In this document: piece after piece, positions 43,020-55,570 of the stretch | How positions within the stretch are numbered: the first letter of the stretch is position 1 | Layout of the letters: every line of letters begins with the position of its first letter | From: Limnanthes douglasii subsp. nivea | Lineage: Eukaryota > Streptophyta > Magnoliopsida > Brassicales > Limnanthaceae | Length of the DNA stretch: 64,000 nt | Direction of reading: 5' to 3' | Assembly (NCBI GenBank): GCA_036936605.1 | Contig: JAUPFV010000001.1 | Coordinates: 120,226,771 to 120,290,770 of the forward strand | Made by a program: the position numbers and the translations under genes | Notes under the pieces: generated by a model | What the model saw: the letters and a program-made list of their open reading frames with translations, nothing else | What the model was told of the DNA's origin: nothing | Databases searched by the model: none

Positions 43020-45205
43020 GGGTCGTTCTCTTCGGTTTTCTTCTCAACATCATCTTTTTCCTTCTCCTCCCTATCATCACTTGAGCCCTCCTCAACTTCA
43101 TCATCAGACTCAGAATCATCCGAGTTTATATTGTATTTGTCACTTTGAGCTAAGTATGAAAGGGAACTTCATCATCCGACACTAACTCGTACAATTTCCC
43201 TACATACCGTTTGGGGAAAGTTTCATGAAACAAAAAGACCATATTTACCTTAACAAATTCTTCCTTTCGTGCCATGGATTTCAACACCCCCTCAGCATAT
43301 TCATTCCTGGAAGCAGCTATATCCTGGGCCTTTGTGTCCTTCAGAGTGGTGATCTTATCATCCATTTTCTTGAGAAGATATTGCAATTCCTTATCCTCTT
43401 TAGAGAGTTGTTCATTGGCAGCCTTCTCTTTATCCAGTGCTTTATTCTAGGTTTTGAGTTCGTGAGAGGTAGTGGTTTGCAGTTTGGTATAATTGGTTTG
43501 TATTTTTTCTCGATCAGCTTTAGCCTGTTTCAAATTAGCACTTAGTTGCTCTTTTTCATTGACCAAAGTGTCAACCTTTCTCTATTCGGAAGCTAGGGAA
43601 TCCTTCAAGCCTTGGTTGTCAGTTTGAAGGGAAGTGATGTCCTTTGTCTGGGTCTGACTTATCTTTCTAAGTCAACTATTGGCCTGATGTAGCCTAAGAC
43701 TGCGTGACCCAAGGTATCATATTCACTAGATATTCGAAAGATTCACCATTGTGAATCACTACATTGGCTATAGTGGTTAATTGGGGGAATGTTCGATCAA
43801 AATATTCTTTGTCAAACTCACTGAATCACAAGTTCCCTATATCATCCAGGTTAACTTCACCTTCAACAGGAAGTTGGTTAGTTGTAGAAAATACTGGAGA
43901 AAGAGGATTGGTATGAATCTCTTCTTGGGGAGGATTGGCATGAACCCTTTCTTGGGGAGGAACTTTAGTAGGAGGGATAGGAGGAATGACATCAGATCGG
44001 AGTATGATCTCCAAACTGGTGCCCCCTTTCTTCTTCTTTTATGCCCTATTGTCACTACCCTCTTGGCGTCTCTTGTGCATTTTTCTTCTTCTTGATTTTT
44101 GAAGAGTGTTGTGGCCCTTTGGCCTCACCTACTGTTACTGCAATAGCCTCCAATAACGCAGCATCAATCTCTTCTCGAAATTCCAAACTACCCACATCGG
44201 TAAGACTTTGGGAGGAGTCTCCACTTTTCTTCTTCTTCTTCTTCTTCTCTTGATTTTATCGAGATGACTATGCGCGTTATTCCTAACTGGTAAATAGATC
44301 TTACACTCTTTTTCTTCGGTCCGGGTGAAAATTTTGGCAGCATCAGGAGAACTGATGAACTGTTCCCATGTGAACTCCCTGGTTGAGTTTTTCTCGATAG
44401 ATGGCCCTTACCATATTAGCTCCAGTAAAACAATATTGGAACCCAGTTTCCCAATTCTTCATAGCCCATTGATTCAACGTTGAAAAAGTGGTTCATCCCT
44501 CCTCCAGATGTTCTGAGAACATCTTGGAAAATAATGAAAGATAACTCCGATTTGAAATTTTAATATTAACATCCGATGTGAAGTTCAATATTAACATTGA
44601 AAGTGAAATTTAATAGAAATTATAGAAGTGTTTGCCTGATCTTCTTTCGATTCTTCCGAGAACCACTGATGTAGAAGAATTGAGTCCTCCACGGTTTATC
44701 GCCCTCCAACAAATCGTCAACCACCTTGTCATCATTCCCCATATTGAAATAGTAGAAGGTAATATGGTGGTTCCTGCATAAGCCAGCCAGAACAGAGAGA
44801 TGTTCCATATGTATTGGGATTTTGGAAAGTCTGGAAGCAATGATACTGGCCAATAAGGTATACTCATTTTTTTCTTATTTTATCCAACTCAGCAGTGTGG
44901 GTATACACATAAGAAATTCTTTGAAGTACCAACAGATACTTAACACTGACCTTGGAAAGGTTAGGCCCTACTCGCTCAACAAGGAATTCCAGAAGCGGTT
45001 CAGAATCAGCCTGTATCGCTACTTGCTTCCTTTTCTTTTTGTCGAACCGAACTGGGTGTCCCTAGTATGTCTGAAGGTTTCTAATGGGGTATTTTCCCCA
45101 CTATCTTGCATAATCTCCTTCATGATTTATGATGCTTGGTCAGTCGACTTGAACCCAGTGTCTTCTTTCTCAATCTGAGAAATTTTAGTGGTAGGATTAG
45201 ATGAG
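43020..45205 (-). pseudogene. E3 aORF, right copy (N-terminus missing)
   Basis: Begins at about 45205, at a point matching the interior of the left copy (near 26470), so the first 150-170 codons and the promoter are absent. It shows ASIIASRLSKIPIHMEHL, ITFYYFNMGNDDKVVDDLL and FFYISGSRKNRKK (44850-44640). An intron of 113 bp follows (44635-44523; donor GC instead of GT), then VLRTSGGGMNHFF. After that come basic and Pro-rich segments, a coiled coil (43680-43260), FLFHETFPKR (43220) and an acidic Ser/Asp/Glu end (to 43020). Stops and frameshifts are frequent. Complements the left copy, which lacks the C-terminal third. Confidence 0.78.
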
Positions 45206-46570
45206 TTTGGACCCTGATGTAAAGTCCACAAACTGATCTATCCGGGGAACTGGGAAAGGATCTTTAGGGAAGACTCTATTGAGGTCTGTGAATTCAATAC
45301 ACATTCACCATTTTCCATTCTCATTCTTGACCAAAACATGATTAGATTTCCGAATGGGGGATTGAGACTCTTTGATATGCCCCATCTTGGTCAACCGATC
45401 TACTTCGTGGATAATCACTTCAGATTTTTCTTTTGAAACAGATTTTCTTTTTTACACCACTGGCCAAACATCAGATCAAATAGATCACATGTGACAAATC
45501 ATCATAGCTGGTACTCCAGTTACATCTTTATTACACCATGCAAACACGTGTAAATTATTAGATAAAAAGGATAACAAATTTTATTTTACCTGTAAAGGCA
45601 GTTTAGATATGACCATGACACTTTTACCTTCTGCCAAGTAATGAATTTCTAATATTTCCACTGAGATTACTGCACTATGCGCCTCCTTCAAATTATCTAT
45701 CTTGTTTTGGTTGGCAGAAGGTTCCACTGACTTCTATTCTTTGTTAATATTCACTGCTTCCATTGATTTCGAAGCAAGAGCAGATACATAATATTCACGG
45801 GCTATTTTCTGGCCACTTTGGACGATGCTTGCTTGCCTTCCCACAACATATTTCAAACACTGATGGATAGTGGAAGCGACTACATGCATCCTGGATAGCC
45901 AAGATCTACCAAATATAGCATTGTAAGATATCGGACAATCAACTACCACAAACAAAACTCTTACCAACTTCTTGAATTGCCATTTTCCCAATAAAACTTC
46001 TTCTTTAAATTCCCCAATTACATTAGTCGTACTTCCAGTAAACCCCACCATGGTCATATTCGAATGCTAGATAACCGAGGGATTTGTCATTTTCTTCTAA
46101 GCTGATAGGAATAAAATGTTTGCCAAACTGCCAGTATAATTAAAATCTTTCATATATCATTACCTCCAATAGATGCCGTTATTACCACAACATCTTCGTG
46201 TGGCCTAAACATGTCACTTTATTCATCTTAATAAGAGACAATAAATTGAGTAGGCTTTTGATAAATATGAGTTGATATTTTTTACTCTATTTGAGTCTTT
46301 AGGCTATTGACATGTCTTTTCCTTGAACAACTTGATGGTGTCGTCATAGTATCTCCCCCAAAAATAGGAAGGAATTCAAAAAAGTTACATAGTTTGGATA
46401 CTGTAGAAAACGTTTCTGTTATCACTCCAACTTGATTCTGATGATACTCCGAATCAACATTAAATCTTTCTAAAATTACCATCGCATCTTCTTGTCTAGA
46501 CGCTCCTATACTTTGTCCTTAGTCGGTTGGTGATGCAGCTCGGACTGTGTTTGTATTAGATTGGGTGTTA
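45206..46570 (-). pseudogene. pol: E3 protease and RT start, right copy
   Basis: An inverted duplicate of 27886 to about 29235. It carries MVILERFNVDSEYHQNQ (46480), protease-domain blocks VIGEFKEEVLLGKWQFKK and YNAIFGRSWLSRMH (46057-45734 frame), and the RT start down to a block like PRIDQFVDFTSG. It breaks off at about 45205, where aORF sequence begins. The catalytic triplet is lost as in the left copy. The two copies are roughly 80 percent identical by eye in the stretch aligned. Confidence 0.82.
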
Positions 46571-48132
46571 ACTGGCCTATGCCCTTGTTGTTTTTTTTAA
46601 CAAAAACTGATAACTTCCCTCTCTCAATTAAGTTCTACACTTTCTGTTTTAATGCAATGCAGTCATGGGTATCATGACCCACATCATTATAGTATTTACA
46701 AAAACGAGTGTTTTGGGTCTCTCATGGAGACTGAATTGGTGTCGGTGTCCTAAAGTGCATAGTATTCTTTGTATTATCATAAATGGTTGCCACACTCTCC
46801 CTTAGTTCGGCAAAGCATATTGTTTGAACCCATGAACCCCTCTAGGGTTTAAACTGTTCGAATTGGCTTGATTGATTCTGCCTTAGCCGATGTGACCCTT
46901 GTTTTGAATCTTTAGGCCTTTAATTACATGTGGCTTGAGATTGAGTACTAGCTTGTGGGATTGGTGTTGTTGGAGCATCGAACTCTAGACTTCTTAGTAT
47001 CTTCCACTGTAATCTGTTTTCCGACCAAATTTAACAGCCCATCCCATATCATCGTTTTTTCCGAGTTACTAAATAAGATAATTGACAGCTAACCCATTCT
47101 TGGTATTCATAAAACAACCGATGTATTCCTTCAAAGATTCATTTGATTCTTGGGAACGATAGATGCCAGTATCACCCCTCCCTTTAAGCTATTTATTCCA
47201 CACAAACTGTCTCCAAAATGTCATCCTAAACATATCAAAGTTCTTTATTGATCCATATGGCAAACTATTATACACTTTAAAGCACTTTCTTTGAAAGTTT
47301 GTGAGCATGGCCGACATAAAAGTTTGTTATCATCATAAAATTCTTGAATTGTTCGAGATGATTATCAGGGTCTTTACTCCTATCGTATTTCTCCATCTTG
47401 GAACTATGAAATCTACTAGGCAGATGTCCGGATAGTATTTTTGAGGATACGGGTGACTGCCTCCAATTATGGCTATGATTGAAGAATGTATCTTCACCAG
47501 GACTGGAAAATATACGTGGTTTAGATAGGGTAGCAAACTTATAACTCAGTAGATGATCAATACGGTGATCTGCGGATCCCTTTATTTTTCTATGATACTT
47601 ATTATTTTTCATTTTGCACTTCATATTCTTTTTTCCTCGAACGCTTTTTAGTTAACCTTATTTTTGTTTTCGACGAACTTGTTCACTACTTGATGAGGAA
47701 TACCCATCAGAGTCAGAAGCAATAGTGAAACTATCAGAAGATTCTGATGTACTCTTTACTTGTTTTGCCCGATATACCTTTTTAGCATTAGTTTGAACTT
47801 TTGGGGACTGATCATTCTCCCTTTGTTTGTTATTGTCCGAAGACTTATCTGTAGATACTCCTCCCGCATCGAACTTTTATTTCAATAATATTTCAGCCTG
47901 CCTTTGGGACCTCAAAACTTCAATTTCAACCCTCAACTGATCTCGTTCCTCTTGCATGAAAGACCTTTCCTCGATATTGTGATTGACATGAGACACCGTA
48001 GCATGATCATTTTATTCTCTTATTGTTTCATTTTCATAGGGCAACACCTCCTACAATTGAGATCCATATCTCAAAGATTTCTAAAATTTGTATTATAGGT
48101 AAGATTTTGAATAGACTATTCATATACCTCTA
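46571..48132 (-). pseudogene. gag: E3 gag
   Basis: The capsid-like block SHNWRQSPVSSKILSGHLPS and DPDNHLEQFKNFMM (47490-47300) matches E1 gag. The ALKWYN-type segment is degraded. A knuckle-like area (CxYHxD-type, coding for a His-Asp-Thr-His stretch) lies near 46700-46640. Ser-rich basic N-terminus at about 47880-47630. Several stops break it. There is only this one gag copy, on the outer right arm. Confidence 0.8.
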
Positions 48133-48152
48133 GCTCCTACTGTGGTCGCCAA
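48133..48152 (-). other. E3 primer-binding region
   Basis: TTGGCGACCACAGTAGGAG on the minus strand, directly after the LTR end CCCCA. Shared with E1, unlike E5. Confidence 0.6.
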
Positions 48153-48486
48153 TGGGGTGATGGTGAAATTTGGTTAATGGTAAAAATGAGAAACACTATA
48201 GCTGGGGGATCTTAAATGTCTTTGGAAAAAGTCTAACCCTCTTAATGATGTTAGTTGGGGTATTAATATCATTTTTACTTGACCCATGGGTTGTGTGGGT
48301 CAAACCTTATAGTTGGGTCCTTCATATGAATCCCCAAGCCCAATAAATGAGCTACTAGGCACATAGCTGAGTTATTGTTCCACTCAAGCTACTGTTCATC
48401 GATTGTTTTTATTTTTTCTGTCTGAAATGCCCTTCGGATATTATCAGAATTACTGGAGATATTTCCAGCACTATCTGAACTGACCA
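48153..48486 (-). repeat. 5' LTR of E3 (right), apparently full length
   Basis: Minus strand: starts TGGTCAGTTCAGATAGTGCT and ends in CA at 48153, next to the primer-binding region. About 334 bp. Its outer 100 bases match the left LTR remnant (25552-25663). Confidence 0.8.
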
Positions 48487-48499
48487 CGTATAATAATGC

Positions 48500-50600
48500 T
48501 AAATCATTTTTGACAAGTATGCCCTCGACATACAATACTAAATAAATTACTTTACTCCCACTGAAATTGAGATAAACATAATATTCAATAGAACTTCATC
48601 TTAGAACCGTATGAGGTGACCGTATCTATGAGGTTGTGATACCATTGATGAGTGCCCGTTTGGGTCCTTAATTAGATTTCTTTAGTTTACATACCATCTA
48701 ATTTGGTTATCCATACAAAAAAAATATTCAGATTGCTGCATGCAAATCATTTCTTCCATGTCTCCATTGAGAAACGTTGTTTTAACATCCATCCGATAAA
48801 ACTCAAAATCACAATGAACAACTATCCTAAATGAGTCTTTTGATAATATTAGAGAAAATATCTCATAATAATTGATCCATTTACGTTGATTGTACTCTTT
48901 CACTATAATACATACTCTATATATTTACATTTAATTTTTTAACAACCATTTAATATCGAGTGCTTTTTTCTCTTCTTGTAAGGTGGCAAGATCTCACATT
49001 CAATTGTCTTGCATTAATTTTTACTCTTCATTCATTTTTTCAATATATTGCATAGAGTTTGAACTTTTCATAATATCCTGAAAGATGTTTGGATTCTCTT
49101 CTGGAACATATTCACTCTCCTCATGTTCATTAAGGAATTCCACATGATTTGAAGGCAAGACACTCCTTATATATCTAGTGGATCTATGTAATGTAGGCTC
49201 AATACATTTCTATATTTCTTAAGGTTGTTTAATTTTCTCATCAGGTAAAATACAATATTTTATTCTTGAGGCAGAAGGTAAACATTAGTATGAGTTGAAT
49301 TTCATTTGTGGACGACCGGTAAATTAACTATAACATGAGAATCTATGTCAGAAACTAAATAATTTGGTTCCAATTATACCTCAAAAGATATGTTGATATC
49401 TATATTTTATCCCCATAAATTTTCATCCTAAAAAAATACGACAGTTGTAGTTTCAAAATTTAAACGCTTATTGAGGGACTAAAACTTATAAAATCTTGAG
49501 TGGTCAAGTTAACCTATGTAATGACAACTAATTGTTTTGGCTTCAGCTTTTAGTCGTACGTCTTATAAGGCTTTGCTTTAACTGGACATCCCCATACATA
49601 AAATGTTTGAACTTGGTATTTCACCCGCTGAAGAGTTTGTGTGGTATTTTAGCTATTACTAGCATATGTATTCTATTGAGGATGTATGCTGCACATTTAA
49701 GAGCTTCTCACCTATAGGGATATATGTAGTGGTGTATGCGAAATCATGATATTAGTCATGCCTATTAATATGTGAATTTGACATTCAGACACACCATTCA
49801 TAGTGTCCGAACGCGATATGATATATAAAAGTACTATCCCATACTCTCGAAGATATAAAAAAAATGATCCATGTTGTTATTCCATTAAACTTTCACTATT
49901 CTATAGTATTCATTACCACGGTCGGATCTGACGGCCTTAATTTATTTATCTAGTTATAACTCAACTTGAGCCTTGAAGGACTTGAACAGGTCAATAGCTT
50001 CAATTTCTCATGAAGCAAATAAATCTATATCATGAAAAGTCGTCTATTAATAATCTTTGGACATTCCATGATGTTGTAGGGAATATAGCACATATCTTTG
50101 TACGTAATAACTCAAAGACGTTTTTAGTACGAGAGCATTAAAATGTCCTATGTTTGGTACGTTTCCCTTTGATGTACCCTATACATTTATTGAAATTAGT
50201 GTGATCAATAGGACCTAAGAGAACTTACAAGCTTTTCAATCCTCTTACAAGCGCATGTGCTATAGAGAAGCTGAATTTTCAGAAGCAACTGTATGTGATA
50301 CATTCATTGTAGTTAGATAATTAATAATATTACTTAATTTAAATAAATAATCAATATAATCAAGTACACATGAATCAACCAATATGTTGTTAAAAAAAGT
50401 CTAAATTCTTTATTACCAAACGAACACGTGTGTCATTTTTGTCCAACAAAGAAAAAAACAATAAATTCCTCCTAAAAGAGAGAAAATACAAAACATCCTA
50501 TAAAATAATACATGTCCTAAATTTAAAGAATTACTTGACATATGTATTTCATATGGCACGCTATCTCATCCATAGTAGATATATGCATCTCTGAATTATT
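48500..50600 (-). mobile_element. Ty1/copia relic (protease end, integrase, RT start)
   Basis: Minus-strand translation, full of stops, gives copia landmarks in the right order. Integrase shows EIEAIDLFKSFKAQVEL then KAVRSDRG (50010-49920). The region after integrase shows WGCPVKAKPYK and KLKPKQL (49600-49540). RT shows LSKDSFRIIV-type, then FYRMDVKTTFLNGDMEEMI (48820-48750) and VCKLKKSN (48690). Integrase before RT is the copia order. The RT is cut before its YVDD, close to the outer end of the E3 LTR. No LTR was recognised. A long-decayed copy. Confidence 0.82.
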
Positions 50601-53100
50601 GAGAGACTTGCTTTGGTTTGATCTCTGTAAAGAAACAAACAAATGAGTTGTGCCTACTTTTCCATGTGTCATTTGACATTGAAATTAAGTTTGCTTCGAA
50701 AGTTAAAACTGAACTGAACTTATCTTTCTTAGCAATACATGCATTCCCCTTTGGGAAATATATCTTCTAATGATCTAGAATTCTATAATAATAAATACAT
50801 AAACATATGTGGATAATTTTACAAGAAATGATCTTTTTTTGAACATGTGAAACAAGAGTGAGCCAAATCTGATGTGGACAGTGAAAATACTTAGAAGGTT
50901 GGTATACCGGTCAATATACTTGAAACACCGATCAATATATTTGACGGTATTTCTAAGAAGTCAGTCGAAAAAATCTATACTAATCTACCAAAAAACCTCC
51001 GCCAACAGGATGTTCGCGATTCGTAACTAAAGATAGAGTAACGCCAATGGCAGCGAATATTGGTTGGGTAGAAATCAAATAATTTTTTAAATCACACATA
51101 TCATCATACACACGTTCTTATATTATTAAGATGACCATTGTTAACATGTATGCGCCATTGTCGAGTCATTTCTCGACCAGAATATTGGATGAATTTAACA
51201 TCTCGCGAGCTACTTATTGCAATCATTTTTAAATTTATATTTTATTATCTAGCATAAAGAGGTTGTACTACATATTTATCACTCAAAGGGGCACCCACTA
51301 TGATATGAGAACCAAAAAAGTTCAGAATTGCTTTTATGAACGAAAATTATTTTGTTTACAAATGTCTTTATATTGGTTATTCAATATTTATTTTATTATT
51401 AAATTTATTTTTACTTGTTTATTCTAATCGTAAATTGTTTTATATAACTGGTATAGCCAAAATAAAAATAAAACATTGTTGGCCAATAATATTTTCATTT
51501 TATAATAATATTTATCTCTAGCAGTCGACTTTTTTTATAACGGAGATCAAAATTTAACAAAAGACGAATATAATGTGTATTAACATGTTATTACATGATG
51601 CGCATTAGATTATTTATAATTTTTATTTTGTGTAATATTATTCCACGAAAATGTTGATAACAATTTATTTTATTGTATTTTAGTACTAAACCATTGTTTT
51701 GAGTTTAGTTTTAACTTTTGAAAAATCTAGTGTTCTTCAATTATGAAATGTTACCATTCTAATTTGTGAAGCATATGTTGATGTCTAACTTGTGAATTTT
51801 TTTGTGAAGTATGTGTTGATGTCTAACTTGTGAGACATATTTTATTTTATATTGAAAATTATGTGCAATTAAACTTGTCAAATATGGTTCATTTTATGTT
51901 AATTTCCAAAACATGGTGTACTCATATTGCAGAACCAGTTGTACCTATATAATTTACAAAAACATGGTGTACTCAAAATTTGTGAAATCTAGAGTTCTTT
52001 TCTAGATTCTAGTGTATCATATTAAATTTACAAAATATTATGTACTTAAATATGGTGTATGTAATTTTGAAACTAATTTTACTCGACGTTGGTCCATGTT
52101 ATCTCTTTCACCGTGAAATATAATATTATTATTAAGTTATGAAATAAAGATTTAAATATAAATTATGATTTCACCACCACTGACAATATTATTATTTGAA
52201 TGTAAAACCTAACTTTTCCTGGTGTCGATGCATTCTTTTAACTTTAAAAAATACAAATAGAAATTAGAATTGACAAAAAAAAATTCTTTCTTCACTCTGA
52301 ACATTTTGTCTCTCTTAATATTTTTCCTCTCGAATAGATTAACGATCACCCACATTTATATTTATTCTATCAATTGTTTCTCTGTGATGTTTTTTATTAT
52401 CATCACCAATTTTTTTTATTAAGGTTAGTTATCTTGATTTTTAGTTTTACGTGTTCTATGTATGAAAAATATGGAAGCTCTAATATATTTAACATGATAT
52501 AACTGATGATAGTCTAATGGATCTAGTTTAAAAACCAATTATATTAAAAAATAAATAAATTTATACATAATTTTGCTTCTGGGTTTGATGCATGTAAGTT
52601 TTGAATTTTGCAAATGGTTGTTCTTTTATTCAAGTTTCTCACTTAAGTGTTGATATTTAACATTTTTGTTTATTCAAAGCTTTATTCATAAATATATCTT
52701 AGTTCCAACAATTTAGTCATATAAATGTTGTTCTGTTTACCATTTCTTAAATTTGCATCAATACTATTGTAAGGTTATGTTGATTATGCAAAATTGATAT
52801 TTCACAATTTTAAAGTATTATATTTTAGAAGTTGAGTTAGTTTAATATTTTGCAAGTTTTATAATTTTTCATTTTCATAATATAACAATATGCTTTGCAA
52901 TTTTATTATAACATTGTCAATAATAAATTTTTGTTATTCTCTTCACAAGAATTATGTCTAGTTATATAGTATTTCTTTGCTGAACAGTTCTTGTTTGGAA
53001 AAATAATAAAATCCAAAGAAACAAAACCAGTGCATATTGAGGCTACAAAGAACACACCCTTATATATTATTTTTAAAATATTTTTTTGATTTGAGAGCAT
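50601..53100. other. AT-rich DNA without recognised genes
   Basis: It may include 5' remains of the copia relic up to about 50900. A 38-base direct repeat (TGTTGATGTCTAACTTGTGA twice, starting 51776 and 51814) and recurring ACATGGTGTACTCA words (51910-52050) are present. Short frames here show no family features. Confidence 0.55.
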
Positions 53101-53239
53101 GAAAATTCATCCATAAAAACACCACGCTTTAATAGTTGAAGTGATTAAAGAATACGAAGCTTATCGAGCAATATTTAGATTCAATTATGATAATGACATA
53201 TATTATCATAACTATCTCGAGTCGGCATAAGACAATTAG

Positions 53240-53573
53240 TGTTATAATAATAAAATAATAGTTTAGAATAAGAATATTAGATTGAGAAAGAATGAAGACT
53301 TATCTTGTAAATAATAAACGAATGGGTAAAGTTAGAATAAAAAAGGATGTGAATGAAATATAGTGTGTCACCCACGTGGGACAGGGTCAATTACTTACAC
53401 TATACAAGGGAAGATTCTTTTTATGGGGCAGGTGAAAAAATATTATTATAAACTACTTTTTACTACTCTCTCTCTAGAATCCCATTTTTTCTTTTTCTCT
53501 CTCTATCTCACTATGTATTGTTACGACTTATTCTGGTAGTGAGACCAGAGTCCGGATGTTTCTGGAACCATCA
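53240..53573 (+). repeat. Probable 5' LTR of E5 (left limit uncertain)
   Basis: The right limit CCATCA at 53573 is set by the primer-binding site. A TG start at 53242 is possible but unproven. It contains the palindrome CCCACGTGGG (53371-53380) with a G-box core, and a CT-rich leader (TACTACTCTCTCTCTAGAAT) typical of the R-U5 part. Confidence 0.5.
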
Positions 53574-53592
53574 GTGACGCCGTCTGTGGGAA
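53574..53592 (+). other. E5 primer-binding site
   Basis: GTGACGCCGTCTGTGGGAA, close to the TGGCGCCGTCTGTGGGAA site common in plant Ty3/gypsy elements. It differs from the TTGGCRACCACAG site of E1 and E3. Confidence 0.75.
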
Positions 53593-53616
53593 ACTGGAGT
53601 CATAACCGGTGATAGA

Positions 53617-55570
53617 GATGAACACAAATACCATAGAGGGTAGAACGGTAGGTTTGGACGCCGATAAAATTATCTCTTATTCCGAGGATCGACAATTTGA
53701 AGAGAAGTTTCACAATCACAATCAATATGGGTAAGGGTGAAGTAAACAGTCAACCCTAACTATGGCTTAAAAACACTTGTTAAACGATATAGCGAAGCTT
53801 AATGCGGAGAAGGAAGTGGCCTTAATTGACAAAAGGAACAGGTCGGGAGGATACAGATAGCGATCACCTAATGATGACAGAGTATAAAACCATAATCAGG
53901 GTCGAGAAGAAGAGTACCTTGCTCGTGGTCGAGCCCGAGAGCGATGAAAAAACATTGGTTTGAATAACAAGATCGAGTGTTAGCCTGTGCGAGAGCATAA
54001 CGATTCGTCTTATCATAATTTTGATGAATCCTCATCCCACGATTGGGAATACCAACACCGTAAGAAAAATAAAAAGGATTTTAAGGAAACAAGAGATCTA
54101 ATACCGCGTTTCTCGACGATCAAAAGTATTGAAACATAATGGAAATAACATCCATAAGAGAACTCTAGTCTCCGTGGATAAAAATAGATAAGTTATTGTC
54201 AACGGAATAGAACAAAGCATTGCACCTCGAGTCTAGTTTCCATTAGGCAGTCAGACATATGGATATAGGATCGACAATAAATTTGCCAAACCGTATGAAG
54301 AAAGATTATACGTGACTCACATAGATGGTCTTGGAAGTGGAGCTATTAGAGTCGGACATAACTGGAGGTCCTCCCCGCTTTGTGATGAAATTCTTTTAGG
54401 GCACCTGCCAAATATGTTCGATATCTCCAGCCTATAAAATACGACTCGAAAAAGGACTCAAACAACCATTTCGAGTTGTTAAAATATTTGATGATAAATT
54501 TCCAAAATGATGACAAACTGCTTTGGCATGCATTTTTGCAAACTTTCAAAGAACACGCCTCGAAGTGGTATAATCGATTGCCACAAGGGTGCACAATTGT
54601 TTTTTTATATGTTTTGGATGATGTTTAGACAACAGTTTGTGGCGAGAAAATGCTGATACAACCATCAACTGTAGACAAAAGGTCAGGGAAAGCTTAATAA
54701 ACTACACTCGATACTATGTGGATACCAATACCGATTTGGACTATTGCAAGAAAAGTGTTGCTTTGTCGGGTTTTAGATTGGGTCTTTTTCCCGGTCCTAT
54801 GAATGAGGCTGCAAAAAAAAATAAGTTTTTACTTTTACGGCTTTGTGAACTCAAGTCGAGAAGCGAATTATGATTGAGGAAATTAAAGTGTTCGAGCTGG
54901 CGACTCAGCTACAACAAAGTGCTTAGGAAGCAATCATGCTATATTTGCAAAACCCAAGCTAGCAAAAAAAATATCCTCATCCCGCAACCTCAGCCAATTA
55001 CCACTTACTCAGCGTCAGGCCATTTTCAGTCTAAAAAAGCATCAAGATCGCACCATATGCGAGCCAGGTTTAACAATTAAATAGTAAGTGCTTCGGCTTT
55101 TGCTCGACCCATTTCGAATAACTGGGTTTGACCTATTAATTTTGCTGAATTAATGGAGTGCATGTTGACCATATTTGAAAATGTTAAAAAGCTTTTCTAT
55201 TTTTGAAAGCCTTTTCCTATTCAACTCATTCAAGAAAATCGTAATAAACGGTATTGCATATATCATGGATATGAGGCACGATACAAATGATTGTATAACG
55301 TTAAATAAAGAAATTCAGACAGTAATTGAGAACATAAAGTTGATTGCATTTGTAAAGAAAAAAGCTCAGCGGAATGTAGGGGTCAAAGAGATCATGACAA
55401 TACCAAAGCATAATATTGTACTGGTTATTTCTGAGATAACCTGCCTATTTGATATATCCGCAAAGTATTTAGACCCTGATGAGGATCAAGATATAATCCA
55501 CATTATGGAAGAAGTAATTATCGAAAGAAAAGGAAATATTAAGGACTTGTGTAAATTTTTTGGATAACTA
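53617..55570 (+). pseudogene. gag: E5 gag and linker
   Basis: It may start at the ATG at 53617. The N-terminal part is Arg/Glu-rich with stops. The capsid-like block spans 54310-54870: HNWRSSPLCDEILLGHLP, LLWHAFLQTFKEHASKWYN (54510-54580, matching RAFSQSF-ALKWYN of E1) and, after frameshifts, RENADTTINCRQKVRESLINY. A knuckle-like YIMDMRHDTNDC follows (55255-55290; the first Cys is absent). An acidic linker (YLDPDEDQD) ends before the protease. It is not translatable as one frame. Confidence 0.8.

Larger units (their letters stand above)
25524..48486 (-). mobile_element. Ty3/gypsy element E3, internally inverted and interrupted by E4
   Basis: The outer parts read as one minus-strand element: LTR remnant (25524-25663), aORF on the plus strand (25969-27885), then at the far right RT start, protease and gag on the minus strand, primer-binding site and LTR (48153-48486). 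The inner part (27886-45205) is in the opposite orientation: protease to integrase on plus, aORF on minus. The segments next to each breakpoint are present twice, inverted. E4 (30987-41412) sits inside the inverted part. The family is related to, but distinct from, E1/E2. All coding parts carry many stops. Confidence 0.85.
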
